Shown: positions 14,880 to 22,288 of the stretch, piece by piece
How positions within the stretch are numbered: position 1 is the first letter of the stretch
Layout: each line of letters starts with the position of its first letter
NCBI GenBank assembly: GCA_031546715.1
Contig: JAVBKA010000071.1
Span: 1-24,106 of the forward strand
From: JAVBKA01 sp031546715
Lineage (GTDB): Bacteria > Bacillota > Clostridia > Oscillospirales > UBA929
Direction: 5' to 3'
Length of the DNA stretch: 24,106 nt
The notes under the pieces: generated by a model
Databases searched by the model: none
What the model was told of the DNA's origin: nothing
Seen by the model: only the letters and a program-made list of their open reading frames with translations
Made by a program: the position numbers and the translations under genes

Positions 14880-15383
14880 ATGTTTTTTGGAAAAAAGAAG
14901 GATTCTTGCGTATGCGAGGTCTTTCCGAGAAGGGGTAAGCTGTCCGCAATGGCAAAGGTTCACGGAACAGCGTTATACCCGAACATTCACGGTACAGTGA
15001 AATTCTATGAGGGATTACACGGCGGAAGCATAGTTGAAGCTGATATTGCAGGTATGCCGCCGTATAAAGCAGGAGAGAAGCAAATTGGCCCATTTGGCTT
15101 CCATATCCACGAAAAAGGTTCTTGCGCAATGGAAGGTATGCAGGCGGGAGGGCATTATAACCCTAATCAACAACTACACGGTAACCATGCAGGCGATTTG
15201 CCGGTGCTTTTCAGTAACCGTGGAAAGTCGCAAATGGCGGTTTTCACAGACAGGTTTTTACCCGACCAGGTTGTGGGCAAAACAGTAATGATACATGAAA
15301 ATCCTGATGATTTCGTAAGCCAGCCAGCCGGAAATTCCGGCGCAAGAATTGCCTGTGGCGTGATTGAGGTTGTGAAGCCATAG
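14880..15383 (+). CDS. sodC: Cu/Zn superoxide dismutase, cytosolic form
   Basis: Converts superoxide to oxygen and hydrogen peroxide. The 167-residue product keeps every expected residue: Cu ligands His75, His77 (GFHIHEKG) and His139 (MIHEN), bridging His92 (GGHYNP), Zn ligands His100, His103 and Asp106 (LHGNHAGDLP), the disulfide pair Cys82 and Cys159, and the active-site Arg156 (GNSGARIACG). The zinc loop is short, as in several Firmicutes sequences. There is no signal peptide; the N-terminus has two extra Cys in SCVC (residues 9-12). Most bacterial SodC proteins are exported, so the apparent cytosolic location is notable. ATG at 14880 follows AGGTGA at about 5 nt. Confidence 0.93.
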   Translation: MFFGKKKDSCVCEVFPRRGKLSAMAKVHGTALYPNIHGTVKFYEGLHGGSIVEADIAGMPPYKAGEKQIGPFGFHIHEKGSCAMEGMQAGGHYNPNQQLHGNHAGDLPVLFSNRGKSQMAVFTDRFLPDQVVGKTVMIHENPDDFVSQPAGNSGARIACGVIEVVKP

Positions 15384-15416
15384 ATAGCTAACGCCATTGA
15401 GCCTCAAAGCCTTAAG

Positions 15417-15463
15417 CAAGAAAGAAGCCAATTGATACGTCGTATCAATTGGCTTCTTTCTTG
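15417..15463. terminator. Long perfect palindrome, probable bidirectional terminator
   Basis: Arms 15417-15439 and 15441-15463 are exact complements (23 bp each) around a single central T; in RNA the loop would open to a few bases. Arm core GAAGCCAATTGATAC. It lies between the convergent sodC and histidine kinase genes, and each arm ends in a T-rich stretch (TTCTTTCTTG) that serves either strand. Confidence 0.75.
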
Positions 15464-15472
15464 TGGATAACC

Positions 15473-16948
15473 TTAATCCCTGATAGGGAGCTGTATGTAC
15501 ACGGTAGTGCCTTTGCCGACTTCGCTTTCAATGTCTAGCTTGCCACCGTGGAGGGTGACAATATCGTCGCTCATGGTTAGCCCGATGCCGCTGCCTCTCC
15601 CTTTTGTGCTGCCCTTATAGAATTTCTTCTTCACCAAGGGAAGCTCGCTTGCGGGAATGCCTGCGCCATAGTCTCTTATGCGTATAATAATCATGTTTTC
15701 GTCGAGGTACACAGCCGAGTCGATTTTTTTACCGTCCTTGCCGTGCTTGGCGGCGTTGTCTAAAATGTTGAAAAACACCTGCTTTAGTCTAGCTCTGTCG
15801 CCCATGACGTCAGGCAAATCAGGCTCAATCTGACAGGTTAGCTCAACGCCGTCATGGCTCATAGCGTCCATCATCATGTAGACGACTTCCTCAAACTCCG
15901 CACCGATGTCAACCGCATCCACTTGGAGGGTCATTCTGCCGCCCTCCATGCGGGTAAACTCAAGGAGCTCTTCCACCATCTTGGTCAGCCGTCTTGTTTC
16001 TTTGAGCATAATTCTAACGCCCTTTTTAATCTCCACGGGGTCGTTAATATCGGCAGACAGAAGGGTTTCGCCCCAGCCGCCGATTGCAGTTAGCGGTGTT
16101 CTAAGCTCGTGAGAAACTGATGATATAAAGTCCGATTTCATGCGCTCTGCGGCACTTATTTCCGAGGACATATGGTTAATACTGTCAATCAAGTCGCCGA
16201 TTTCGTCCTTGTAAGATTTATCAATCCGCGCGCCGTATCGACCAGAGGCGATTCGCTTGGTGACCTCGTTTATTTCCTTGATAGGCTTGCGGATTCCGCT
16301 TATAAAAAACATGCTCGTCATAGTTACAAAAGCAAGAAACACCACGCCAACAATTAATGCATAACCCAGCATTCGGAGAATCTGAGCATCTATTTCACGG
16401 GTAGCGGAAACAAAGCGCATCACGGCGATGACATCTGAGCCGTTTAACAGTGGCGCAGAAACTGATAGCACCCGCTCGCCTGACAGTGGGTCTTTCCCAA
16501 CCCACGACACAGCCTCTCTATCGCTCACCGCAAGCTTAATGTCTGGCGTTTGGGGCTTAAATCCAGTGGCAGGACCTGACGAGGTTACGCTGATTCTGCC
16601 ACTGCTGTCAATAAATTGAAGCTCAAGCTTGTCTTTGTCGTTAAAATCCGACGCCCACATCACGGCGGCATCGTTAAAGCTTGTATACGAATTAGTATAG
16701 TATTTACTGAAAAAGCCTGAGTTCGTTCTTGCGCGGGTAATAACGGCCGCCTTGACGGTTTCGTAATAATAACTGCTTACTACCACCGCAAAAGCAACCA
16801 AGGAAACCAAAACCATAATAGCCGCCGCACTAAGAGAATTAATAAGCCAGCGAAAAGTCAAGCTTCCTGACTTATGGGACTTGACTTTTTTCGCAGTAGG
16901 GCGGGAAGGTTTTGGTGATACAGATTTTGAGCTTATTATACTCCCCAT
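15473..16948 (-). CDS. Membrane sensor histidine kinase (HAMP-HisKA-HATPase)
   Basis: A 491-residue class I sensor kinase. A basic N-terminus precedes TM1 (about 39-60); an extracytoplasmic domain of about 130 residues follows, then TM2 (about 193-217), a HAMP linker (IRKPIKEINEVTKRIASG), a dimerisation helix with phospho-acceptor His280 in SVSHELRTPLTA, and an ATPase domain with N box NILDNAAKHG, G1 DYGAGIP and G2 GSGIGL. ATG at 16948 overlaps the end of the response regulator gene by 13 bp. Its ribosome site is weak (GGATATAA), so translational coupling is likely. It partners the regulator just upstream; the signal is unknown. Confidence 0.94.
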   Translation of the reverse strand: MGSIISSKSVSPKPSRPTAKKVKSHKSGSLTFRWLINSLSAAAIMVLVSLVAFAVVVSSYYYETVKAAVITRARTNSGFFSKYYTNSYTSFNDAAVMWASDFNDKDKLELQFIDSSGRISVTSSGPATGFKPQTPDIKLAVSDREAVSWVGKDPLSGERVLSVSAPLLNGSDVIAVMRFVSATREIDAQILRMLGYALIVGVVFLAFVTMTSMFFISGIRKPIKEINEVTKRIASGRYGARIDKSYKDEIGDLIDSINHMSSEISAAERMKSDFISSVSHELRTPLTAIGGWGETLLSADINDPVEIKKGVRIMLKETRRLTKMVEELLEFTRMEGGRMTLQVDAVDIGAEFEEVVYMMMDAMSHDGVELTCQIEPDLPDVMGDRARLKQVFFNILDNAAKHGKDGKKIDSAVYLDENMIIIRIRDYGAGIPASELPLVKKKFYKGSTKGRGSGIGLTMSDDIVTLHGGKLDIESEVGKGTTVYIQLPIRD

Positions 16949-17646
16949 TTATATCCGTAACCCCAAACAGTAGTGATGTAACTGGGATTTGTAGCATCGT
17001 CCTCGATTTTTAGGCGCAAGCGACGGATGTTTACGTCCACAATTTTTAGCTCGCTAAATTCGTCCTTTGCCCAGACCTCGTTTAGGATTTCCTCTCTGCT
17101 CATAGCTTTGTCAGGATTTTCCATAAACAGCTTCATAATCTGATACTCGACCTGAGTGAGCCTAATTTTCACAGAATCCTTGACAAGACTGCGGTTGCGG
17201 GTGTTGAGCAAAAACGGACCTTTGGCAATGGTAAAGCTTTCCTCAATTTTGTCGTTACTGTCTGACGGCAGACCTGGCAGACGGCGCACCAAGGCGTCCA
17301 CTCTGGCGATTAGCTCTGTGGGGGAAAAGGGCTTTGTGATATAGTCGTCCGCACCTGTCATCAGCCCCGTGACTTTGTCCATCTCTTGGGTTCTGGCTGT
17401 GAGCATAATTATGCCGATGGAGTTATTTCCTGCGGCTCTTATGCGCTTGCAAACCTCGAAGCCGTCAATCCCCGGCAGCATAATGTCAAGCAGAGCGATT
17501 TTTATGTCAGGGTGGGCGGCAAGTTGCCCTAGGGCGTCCTCACCTGTTTCGCTTTCAAGCACTTCGTATCCACCGCGTTGCAGGTTGATAACTAAAAAGC
17601 TCCGAATGCTCGATTCGTACTCAAGTACTAATATTTTTCTGCTCAT
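16936..17646 (-). CDS. OmpR/PhoB family response regulator with altered acidic pocket
   Basis: A 236-residue regulator: receiver domain (1-120) and winged-helix DNA-binding domain (about 140-236, ending SYITTVWGYGYKWGV). Phospho-acceptor Asp54 (LLDIMLPGIDG), Thr83 and Lys105 (TKPF) are intact. The acidic pocket, which is EDE or DDE in almost all receivers, reads LEYES: Glu9 is kept but the main Mg-coordinating Asp is Tyr10 (codon TAC, one base from GAC). This could alter phosphorylation. ATG at 17646 shares one base with the stop of the lipoprotein gene (TAATG) and has GGAG upstream; the longer frame to 17670 is rejected. Confidence 0.93.
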   Translation of the reverse strand: MSRKILVLEYESSIRSFLVINLQRGGYEVLESETGEDALGQLAAHPDIKIALLDIMLPGIDGFEVCKRIRAAGNNSIGIIMLTARTQEMDKVTGLMTGADDYITKPFSPTELIARVDALVRRLPGLPSDSNDKIEESFTIAKGPFLLNTRNRSLVKDSVKIRLTQVEYQIMKLFMENPDKAMSREEILNEVWAKDEFSELKIVDVNIRRLRLKIEDDATNPSYITTVWGYGYKWGV

Positions 17647-18992
17647 TACGGTAACACTCCAGTCAACCATTCGGATTTTGTGAAATTTACACTTTTTCGT
17701 AGCTCTTCCTTGGTCATCGCCATTTTTTCATCGCCCACAGGCTGTATAATTTCGGCAAGCATATAGTAGCCGTCGGTCTCGCTAAGTATAATATTGTCCC
17801 CTGAGACGACTGTTTCATTAAGCCGTCTGCGAACGAAGTAAATTTTCAGCACGTCCATAGGTACGAAGCGTGTTGATTTGTCCAATCCCAATAGAGCAAA
17901 GGTCGTCAGCGTTCCGTCCGCCATTTGGGTGACGTTTACGGTAAGCCTGTCGTCCCAGCGGTCGGGGATTACCAATAACCATCCGTCGTTAGTGCTTTGA
18001 TAGGTGGTAAGCACTGTTGAAATCTTACCAGAGGAGTCAAAATCCCTCCAGTCCACCAAGTAGTGGGGTTCACTTGGCTGGTCAGAGTTGTATGGCGGCA
18101 AGGCTCTGGGGCGGGGAATGTCTATGGCGTTGCTGGGGTCGTTGTCAATGTTCACAGCGTAGATTTTCAGTGAACGCGCAGTTTCTGTGCTGACGCCTTG
18201 GGATTCGTTAAGGGATAGATTTTTTATGCCGTCCTCAGAGTTTATAAAAACATCGGTAATTATATTATTAGTATCCTGATACGTGCTTACCACATACAAA
18301 GCGGGGGTTTTATCAGCAAGACTTCCCGAAACAATTCTGTCAAGCTGGAGGATATCTTTAGAAAGCGGGGCGGTTGAGGTTTTTACAAGTACTTCCTCAA
18401 CGCATTGATAAAGTTCGATTGTGCCAGTTAAGTCGGCGGGTTGAAGCTGAATTATGAGGAGATTTTTTTGACCGCTTTTAACAAAATCTGTAACAGCATA
18501 TGAGCTGTAATTAGTGTTTAAAACCTCCACCATTTTTTCATCAGTGTATTTGAAAACAGACAACGCCTTTACATTTCCGACCTTATAGCTGATAATCATT
18601 TCGATTTGCTTATCCCCTGTAAGCTCAGTGTATTGGACATTGTTCACCATTTCGCCAAAGCCCAAAATTGTGTCGAACAGCACGTATTCTTCGTCTTGCT
18701 TTTTGTATATTTGAATGTTAAGCAACTGCTTCTCTTGGGCAGTTTTCAGAAAAACAATTGCCTCATCTACGCCGTCACCGTTGAGGTCAAAGGCCTGAAT
18801 GGATTGGCGGTTTGAGCCAGAAACAGGCGGCGAATACACCGCCCCTTCTTTAATAGCAGCATCAATTTTATCCATAAGACTATTAAATTCCGTTGGAAGC
18901 TTCGGAGGTCGAAGCAACTCCTCCCCCGCCTGCGAAGTGGTGCACCCCACCAAAAGAAGTAGAAAAGTCAGTAACAGTAAAACCCGCTTAAT
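17646..18992 (-). CDS. Lipoprotein with an Asp-rich DxNGDG segment, part of the two-component operon
   Basis: About 448 residues. The N-terminus IKRVLLLLTFLLLLVGCTT is a lipoprotein signal with lipobox LVGC, so the mature protein would be membrane-anchored outside the cell. AFDLNGDGVDEAIVFL resembles the calcium-binding loop of VCBS/FG-GAP repeats; the rest shows beta-rich repeats without a recognised catalytic motif. The start is unusual: no ATG, GTG or TTG fits, but AGGGGG lies nine nt before an in-frame ATT at 18992. The frame stays open to 19070 through the repeat array, which is unlikely to be coding. It is the first gene of the lipoprotein, regulator and kinase operon and may be a sensor accessory or an output linked to that system (inference). 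Confidence 0.8.
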   Translation of the reverse strand: MKRVLLLLTFLLLLVGCTTSQAGEELLRPPKLPTEFNSLMDKIDAAIKEGAVYSPPVSGSNRQSIQAFDLNGDGVDEAIVFLKTAQEKQLLNIQIYKKQDEEYVLFDTILGFGEMVNNVQYTELTGDKQIEMIISYKVGNVKALSVFKYTDEKMVEVLNTNYSSYAVTDFVKSGQKNLLIIQLQPADLTGTIELYQCVEEVLVKTSTAPLSKDILQLDRIVSGSLADKTPALYVVSTYQDTNNIITDVFINSEDGIKNLSLNESQGVSTETARSLKIYAVNIDNDPSNAIDIPRPRALPPYNSDQPSEPHYLVDWRDFDSSGKISTVLTTYQSTNDGWLLVIPDRWDDRLTVNVTQMADGTLTTFALLGLDKSTRFVPMDVLKIYFVRRRLNETVVSGDNIILSETDGYYMLAEIIQPVGDEKMAMTKEELRKSVNFTKSEWLTGVLP

Positions 18993-19020
18993 GGCACGCA
19001 GCCCCCTTCGTGAAAAAATA

Positions 19021-19096
19021 GTAGCAAAATAGTAGCAAATAGTAGCAAAATAGAAGCAAAATAGAAGCAAAATAGTAGCAAAATAGTAGCAATATA
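19021..19096. repeat. 11-bp tandem repeat array, seven units
   Basis: Seven head-to-tail copies of GTAGCAAAATA, one of them 10 bp and three with single changes (GAAGCAAAATA twice, GTAGCAATATA once). It lies about 30 bp before the start of the lipoprotein gene and inside the predicted leader of the two-component operon. Unit length is not a multiple of three, so it does not encode a peptide repeat. On the minus strand each unit offers TTGCTACTAT-like promoter-ish sequence. Confidence 0.9.
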
Positions 19097-19116
19097 GCAG
19101 CGATTATGATAAACGC

Positions 19117-19135
19117 GGGCGAACAAAGTTCGCCC
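19117..19135. repeat. GGGCGAAC hairpin element
   Basis: GGGCGAAC and GTTCGCCC around AAA, followed by CTACG. The shape (GGG, CGA-containing stem, CCC, then CTACG/GTAGT) recalls the hairpins at 9893-9924 and 10047-10062, suggesting a dispersed family. Confidence 0.55.
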
Positions 19136-19162
19136 CTACGCACATTTGCCGTCTTTACGCAA

Positions 19163-19243
19163 GCAACCTACAACCAACAACAAAAGTAGCCCAGAGCAGC
19201 AGACAGCAACCTACAACCAACGACAAAAGTAGCGCGGAGCAGC
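19163..19243. repeat. Two 38-bp direct repeats
   Basis: 19163-19200 and 19206-19243 match at 35 of 38 positions, period 43 bp; each begins GCAACCTACAACCAAC and ends GAGCAGC. The stretch 19244-19440 beyond them has several short hairpins (for example around CGCAAGT-c-ACTTGCG) but no gene I can support. This whole 18993-19460 interval is best read as a repeat-filled leader of the two-component operon. Confidence 0.75.
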
Positions 19244-19460
19244 GGTCGTAGAACAAGGCAGCGGTGACAAACGTGACAGCGACAGTGTCTCGACTGCCGC
19301 AATCTCCACGCGCGATACGCAAGTCACTTGCGATACCACGAAAAAGGGCGCTTTGCTTCCTTTGCCGCCCCGGGAAAAGGAAGTGCCCCCGCGGCACGAT
19401 CGGGACTAAAGAAAACCTCAAACCAACCCAAAGAGCGACAAGCTCCCCATAACCGAACTC

Positions 19461-19489
19461 ATTATAGCATAATCCCTCAAATTAATCAA
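19461..19489 (-). promoter_or_regulatory. Predicted promoter of the lipoprotein/two-component operon
   Basis: Minus strand: -35 TTGATT (19489-19484), 17-bp spacer, -10 TATAAT (19466-19461), the same hexamers as the murD promoter. If used, it gives a leader of about 460 nt before the lipoprotein start. Confidence 0.65.
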
Positions 19490-19619
19490 TTTGATAAACA
19501 ACTAAATAATACCCGCCCCAAAAACGTAAACAGCAAAAAACCTGCAGAAAACCATAAACAATAGATTTTTGCAGTTTTTTTGAAGTTTTAGTGCCGAAAA
19601 AATTACAAAAAATAAGTAT

Positions 19620-19817
19620 CTACAAAGGAAGCCTCTTCTTCTTAAAAATCAAAACCGCCGCAACAAACAACACCATCGCCCCCGCAATATAAACCAAATC
19701 AACCCCAACAACCCCACCGCCATGCACTAACTCAACAGGGTCATACCAACCATAAATAGAAATTTTCTCCAAAACCTCAGCCTGCTCCGAAGCACCGCCC
19801 AGCATTTTAAAATCCAT
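19620..19817 (-). pseudogene. C-terminal remnant of an ABC-2 type permease
   Basis: The last 60 or so codons (EKISIYGWYDPVELVHGG, then a hydrophobic helix DLVYIAGAMVLFVAAVLIF and the basic end KKKRLPL) look like the final extracellular loop, last membrane helix and cytosolic tail of an ABC-2 family transporter permease. The rest of the permease is missing. The frame stays open further upstream to 20108, but that part is not permease-like and crosses the chemoreceptor promoter. Alternative: a real small membrane protein of 65 or 61 residues; AAAGGA lies immediately before ATG 19817 and 12 nt before ATG 19805. Confidence 0.6.
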
Positions 19818-19887
19818 TCCTTTCTGACTTGTGCAAAAAGGCACAAATTCTCGAAAAATAGAAAATGCTGAATGTATATGTATTGTG

Positions 19888-19916
19888 TTGACAAAATAGT
19901 AATTAATTGATACACT
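19888..19916 (+). promoter_or_regulatory. Predicted promoter of the chemoreceptor gene
   Basis: -35 TTGACA (19888-19893), 17-bp spacer, -10 TACACT (19911-19916). Leader of about 40 nt. It looks like sigma-A rather than the sigma-D (TAAA...GCCGATAT) promoter often used for chemotaxis genes. Confidence 0.7.
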
Positions 19917-19962
19917 GATTTTGGGGAATGGTACAAAATTATAATGAAGGCGAGCTGCGATT

Positions 19963-22113
19963 ATGAAAAAACGTTCTATAGCGGTTTCTATCCTCGTTCC
20001 TGCCATCTCGATACTGATTGTGTTCGTTGTGGCACAAACCCTCTTGAATGGATCGCAATCCTCACAAGCGGCTAAAAAGCTTACCGACGAACTCCTATCC
20101 GTCAGCATTCAACAAAATGCAACGCTTTTTAGCTCTATTGCGGCAGACTCATATGGCGCAGTTACGGCACTTGAGCCTGTTATTAATGAGATGCGCAAGG
20201 GCGGCACTTCAAGGGAAAGCGTCATTAACACCCTCGGACACATTGTAGAAAACAGCCCCGCTATTTACGGCATTTGGACAGGCTGGGAGCCTAACGCCTA
20301 TGACGGTAAGGATGCGCAGTATGCAAATCAGCCGTACCACGATGAAACGGGACGGTTTATTCCATATTGCTACTCAACCTCCGCGGGCTTAGGCATTGAT
20401 ATTCTAAAAGACTATACAGACACAGTCGCCGGAGAATATTATCAAGGCCCTTTAAACTCTGGAAAGATTTATATGACAGAACCGTACTCTTACGAAATTG
20501 ATGGGGTTTCAACCCTTTTATATTCAATCGGCGTTCCCATAAAGGACGATAGCGGCAAGGTTATCGGCGTTATTGGCGTGGATGTAAAAATGGACACTGC
20601 TAATGATGCGTTAAACAAGTCGAAAATTATGGAAACTGGCTATGTGTTTACGTTAAGCCCCGCGGGACTGATTTCCACACATCCAAAGCCAGAGCTTTTG
20701 ATGACATCATATACAAGTAACTGGCTAAAAACCTTTGAAGCAGACATTAAGGCACTTGAAGCAAACGGCGGTTCATTTACAAGGGAAGGCTTTTCTGACG
20801 TTACAAATACATATAACTATCTGGCGGCACAGGCGGTTGCAATCGGCGCAACAGGAAAATATTGGATTGTTTGCGGAGTGATTCCCCGCGCAACCGTCAA
20901 TGAGTCCTCAACTCAATTGATTATACTATCGATTATAGTTGGCGTAGCACTAATTCTTGCAATCGGCTTTGCCCTGTTTTTATTGGTTCGTTCTCAGCTC
21001 AAGGAGCTTCCCTTCATCACCAAAATGGCAGATACCTTGGCGTTGGGCGATATTGACGGCGTGTCAATAACAGGCATCGATTCTCAAACCACGAAAAATG
21101 AGGTCAGTCTGCTCAAGCGTGCATTCTCCAATACTGTTGATACCGTACGGGAACAGGTCGAGGCGTTACAGCGAATCTCCAAGGGTGATTTAACCGTCAC
21201 TGTCAGCCCGAAATCGGATAAAGACCTGCTAAATGTCGCTCTTTCTGATATGTTGAAGGCTAACAACAACGCTTTCAGCGAAATTCTGGCCGCCGCCGAA
21301 CAGGTACAAACAGGCTCAAAGCAGATTGCCAACGGCTCACAGGCACTTGCTCAAGGGTCAACACAGCAAGCCGCCGCAGTTGAACAGCTTTCTAGCTCAA
21401 TCAGCCAAATTGCGCATAAAACTAAGGAAAATTCAGATATGGCGAAAAAGGCCGCGTCGTTGTCAAATGCTATCAAGCAAAATGCGGACAAAGGCTCTAG
21501 TCAGATGAACGAAATGATGGAAGCAGTAAAGCAAATCAATGATGCAAGTCTTTCAATCAGTAAGGTTATCAAGGTTATTGATGATATTGCGTTCCAAACC
21601 AATATTTTAGCTCTAAATGCTGCCGTTGAAGCAGCGCGGGCAGGGCAGCACGGAAAAGGCTTCGCGGTTGTTGCGGAAGAGGTTAGAAGTCTTGCGGCTA
21701 AGAGCGCGGCCGCGGCTAAGGACACTAGCGGACTAATTTCCAGCTCCATGGAAAAAGCGGAGCTTGGTTCTCGTATTGCGTCTGAAACGGCTGTCAGTCT
21801 ACAAGAAATTGTGTCGGGCATCAACCAATCGGCAAGCATTGTGTCTGATATCGCAAAGTCGTCTGAGGAGCAAACTCTTGGAATCGCTCAGATTAATACA
21901 GGAATCGACCAAGTTGCGCAGGTCGTACAGCAAAACAGTGCCACCGCCGAGGAAAGTGCTGCGGCATCAGAGGAAATGTCCAGCCAATCTGCGTTACTGC
22001 GTGAGCTAGTTGACCAATTTAAGATTAACGATGAAAGCGAAAGAAGATATCCCGCGTTAACTGAGTCGTCATCCAGAAATAAGAAGCTCACATTACCGCC
22101 ACGCAGAAATTAA
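19963..22113 (+). CDS. Methyl-accepting chemotaxis protein with dCache sensor
   Basis: A 716-residue membrane chemoreceptor. TM1 is at about 6-28, a double-Cache sensing domain at about 35-310 (GIWTGWEPNAYDGKD, GRFIPYCY, TEPYSYEIDG and VIGVIGVDV are typical segments), TM2 at about 318-342, HAMP to about 420, and a long coiled-coil signalling domain. The hairpin tip IAFQTNILALNAAVEAARAG (542-561) is the CheA/CheW-binding core. Gln/Glu-rich pairs (QQAAAVEQ, TAEESAAASEEM) are likely methylation sites. There is no C-terminal CheR-docking pentapeptide. ATG at 19963 follows AAGGCGAG at about 8 nt. It is monocistronic, with promoter and terminator; no other chemotaxis gene is in the window. Ligand unknown. 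Confidence 0.95.
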   Translation: MKKRSIAVSILVPAISILIVFVVAQTLLNGSQSSQAAKKLTDELLSVSIQQNATLFSSIAADSYGAVTALEPVINEMRKGGTSRESVINTLGHIVENSPAIYGIWTGWEPNAYDGKDAQYANQPYHDETGRFIPYCYSTSAGLGIDILKDYTDTVAGEYYQGPLNSGKIYMTEPYSYEIDGVSTLLYSIGVPIKDDSGKVIGVIGVDVKMDTANDALNKSKIMETGYVFTLSPAGLISTHPKPELLMTSYTSNWLKTFEADIKALEANGGSFTREGFSDVTNTYNYLAAQAVAIGATGKYWIVCGVIPRATVNESSTQLIILSIIVGVALILAIGFALFLLVRSQLKELPFITKMADTLALGDIDGVSITGIDSQTTKNEVSLLKRAFSNTVDTVREQVEALQRISKGDLTVTVSPKSDKDLLNVALSDMLKANNNAFSEILAAAEQVQTGSKQIANGSQALAQGSTQQAAAVEQLSSSISQIAHKTKENSDMAKKAASLSNAIKQNADKGSSQMNEMMEAVKQINDASLSISKVIKVIDDIAFQTNILALNAAVEAARAGQHGKGFAVVAEEVRSLAAKSAAAAKDTSGLISSSMEKAELGSRIASETAVSLQEIVSGINQSASIVSDIAKSSEEQTLGIAQINTGIDQVAQVVQQNSATAEESAAASEEMSSQSALLRELVDQFKINDESERRYPALTESSSRNKKLTLPPRRN

Positions 22114-22122
22114 TTGCGCAGC

Positions 22123-22161
22123 AAAAGCCTCCCAAAACAATATGTTTTGAGAGGCTTTTTT
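22123..22161 (+). terminator. Rho-independent terminator after the chemoreceptor gene
   Basis: AAAAGCCTC-c-CAAAACA pairs with TGTTTTG-a-GAGGCTTTT around ATA (one internal mismatch), then TT. It begins 9 bp after the stop. Confidence 0.9.
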
Positions 22162-22216
22162 CATCCGCTATTTTTTCACATAGATTTGCAAAAACAAGAA
22201 AAATATTATATACTGG

Positions 22217-22245
22217 TTTTCCGTTTATAAATACTGTGCTATAAT
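22217..22245 (+). promoter_or_regulatory. Predicted extended -10 promoter for the phosphohexomutase gene
   Basis: TATAAT at 22240-22245 preceded by TGC (an extended -10), with a weak -35, TTTTCC (22217-22222), 17 bp away. Leader of about 37 nt. Confidence 0.6.
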
Positions 22246-22288
22246 TAGCATAACTTATCATACATCTCTTCATACCTAGGAGGCTCAC

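Noticed and set aside
19155..19421. 88-codon minus-strand frame in the two-component leader
   Set aside because: TTG start without a ribosome site, low-complexity hydrophobic/Cys-rich sequence encoded by the 38-bp repeats. A leader peptide cannot be fully excluded but nothing supports it.
19818..20108. N-terminal extension of the permease remnant frame
   Set aside because: It overlaps the chemoreceptor start and promoter on the other strand and is not permease-like.
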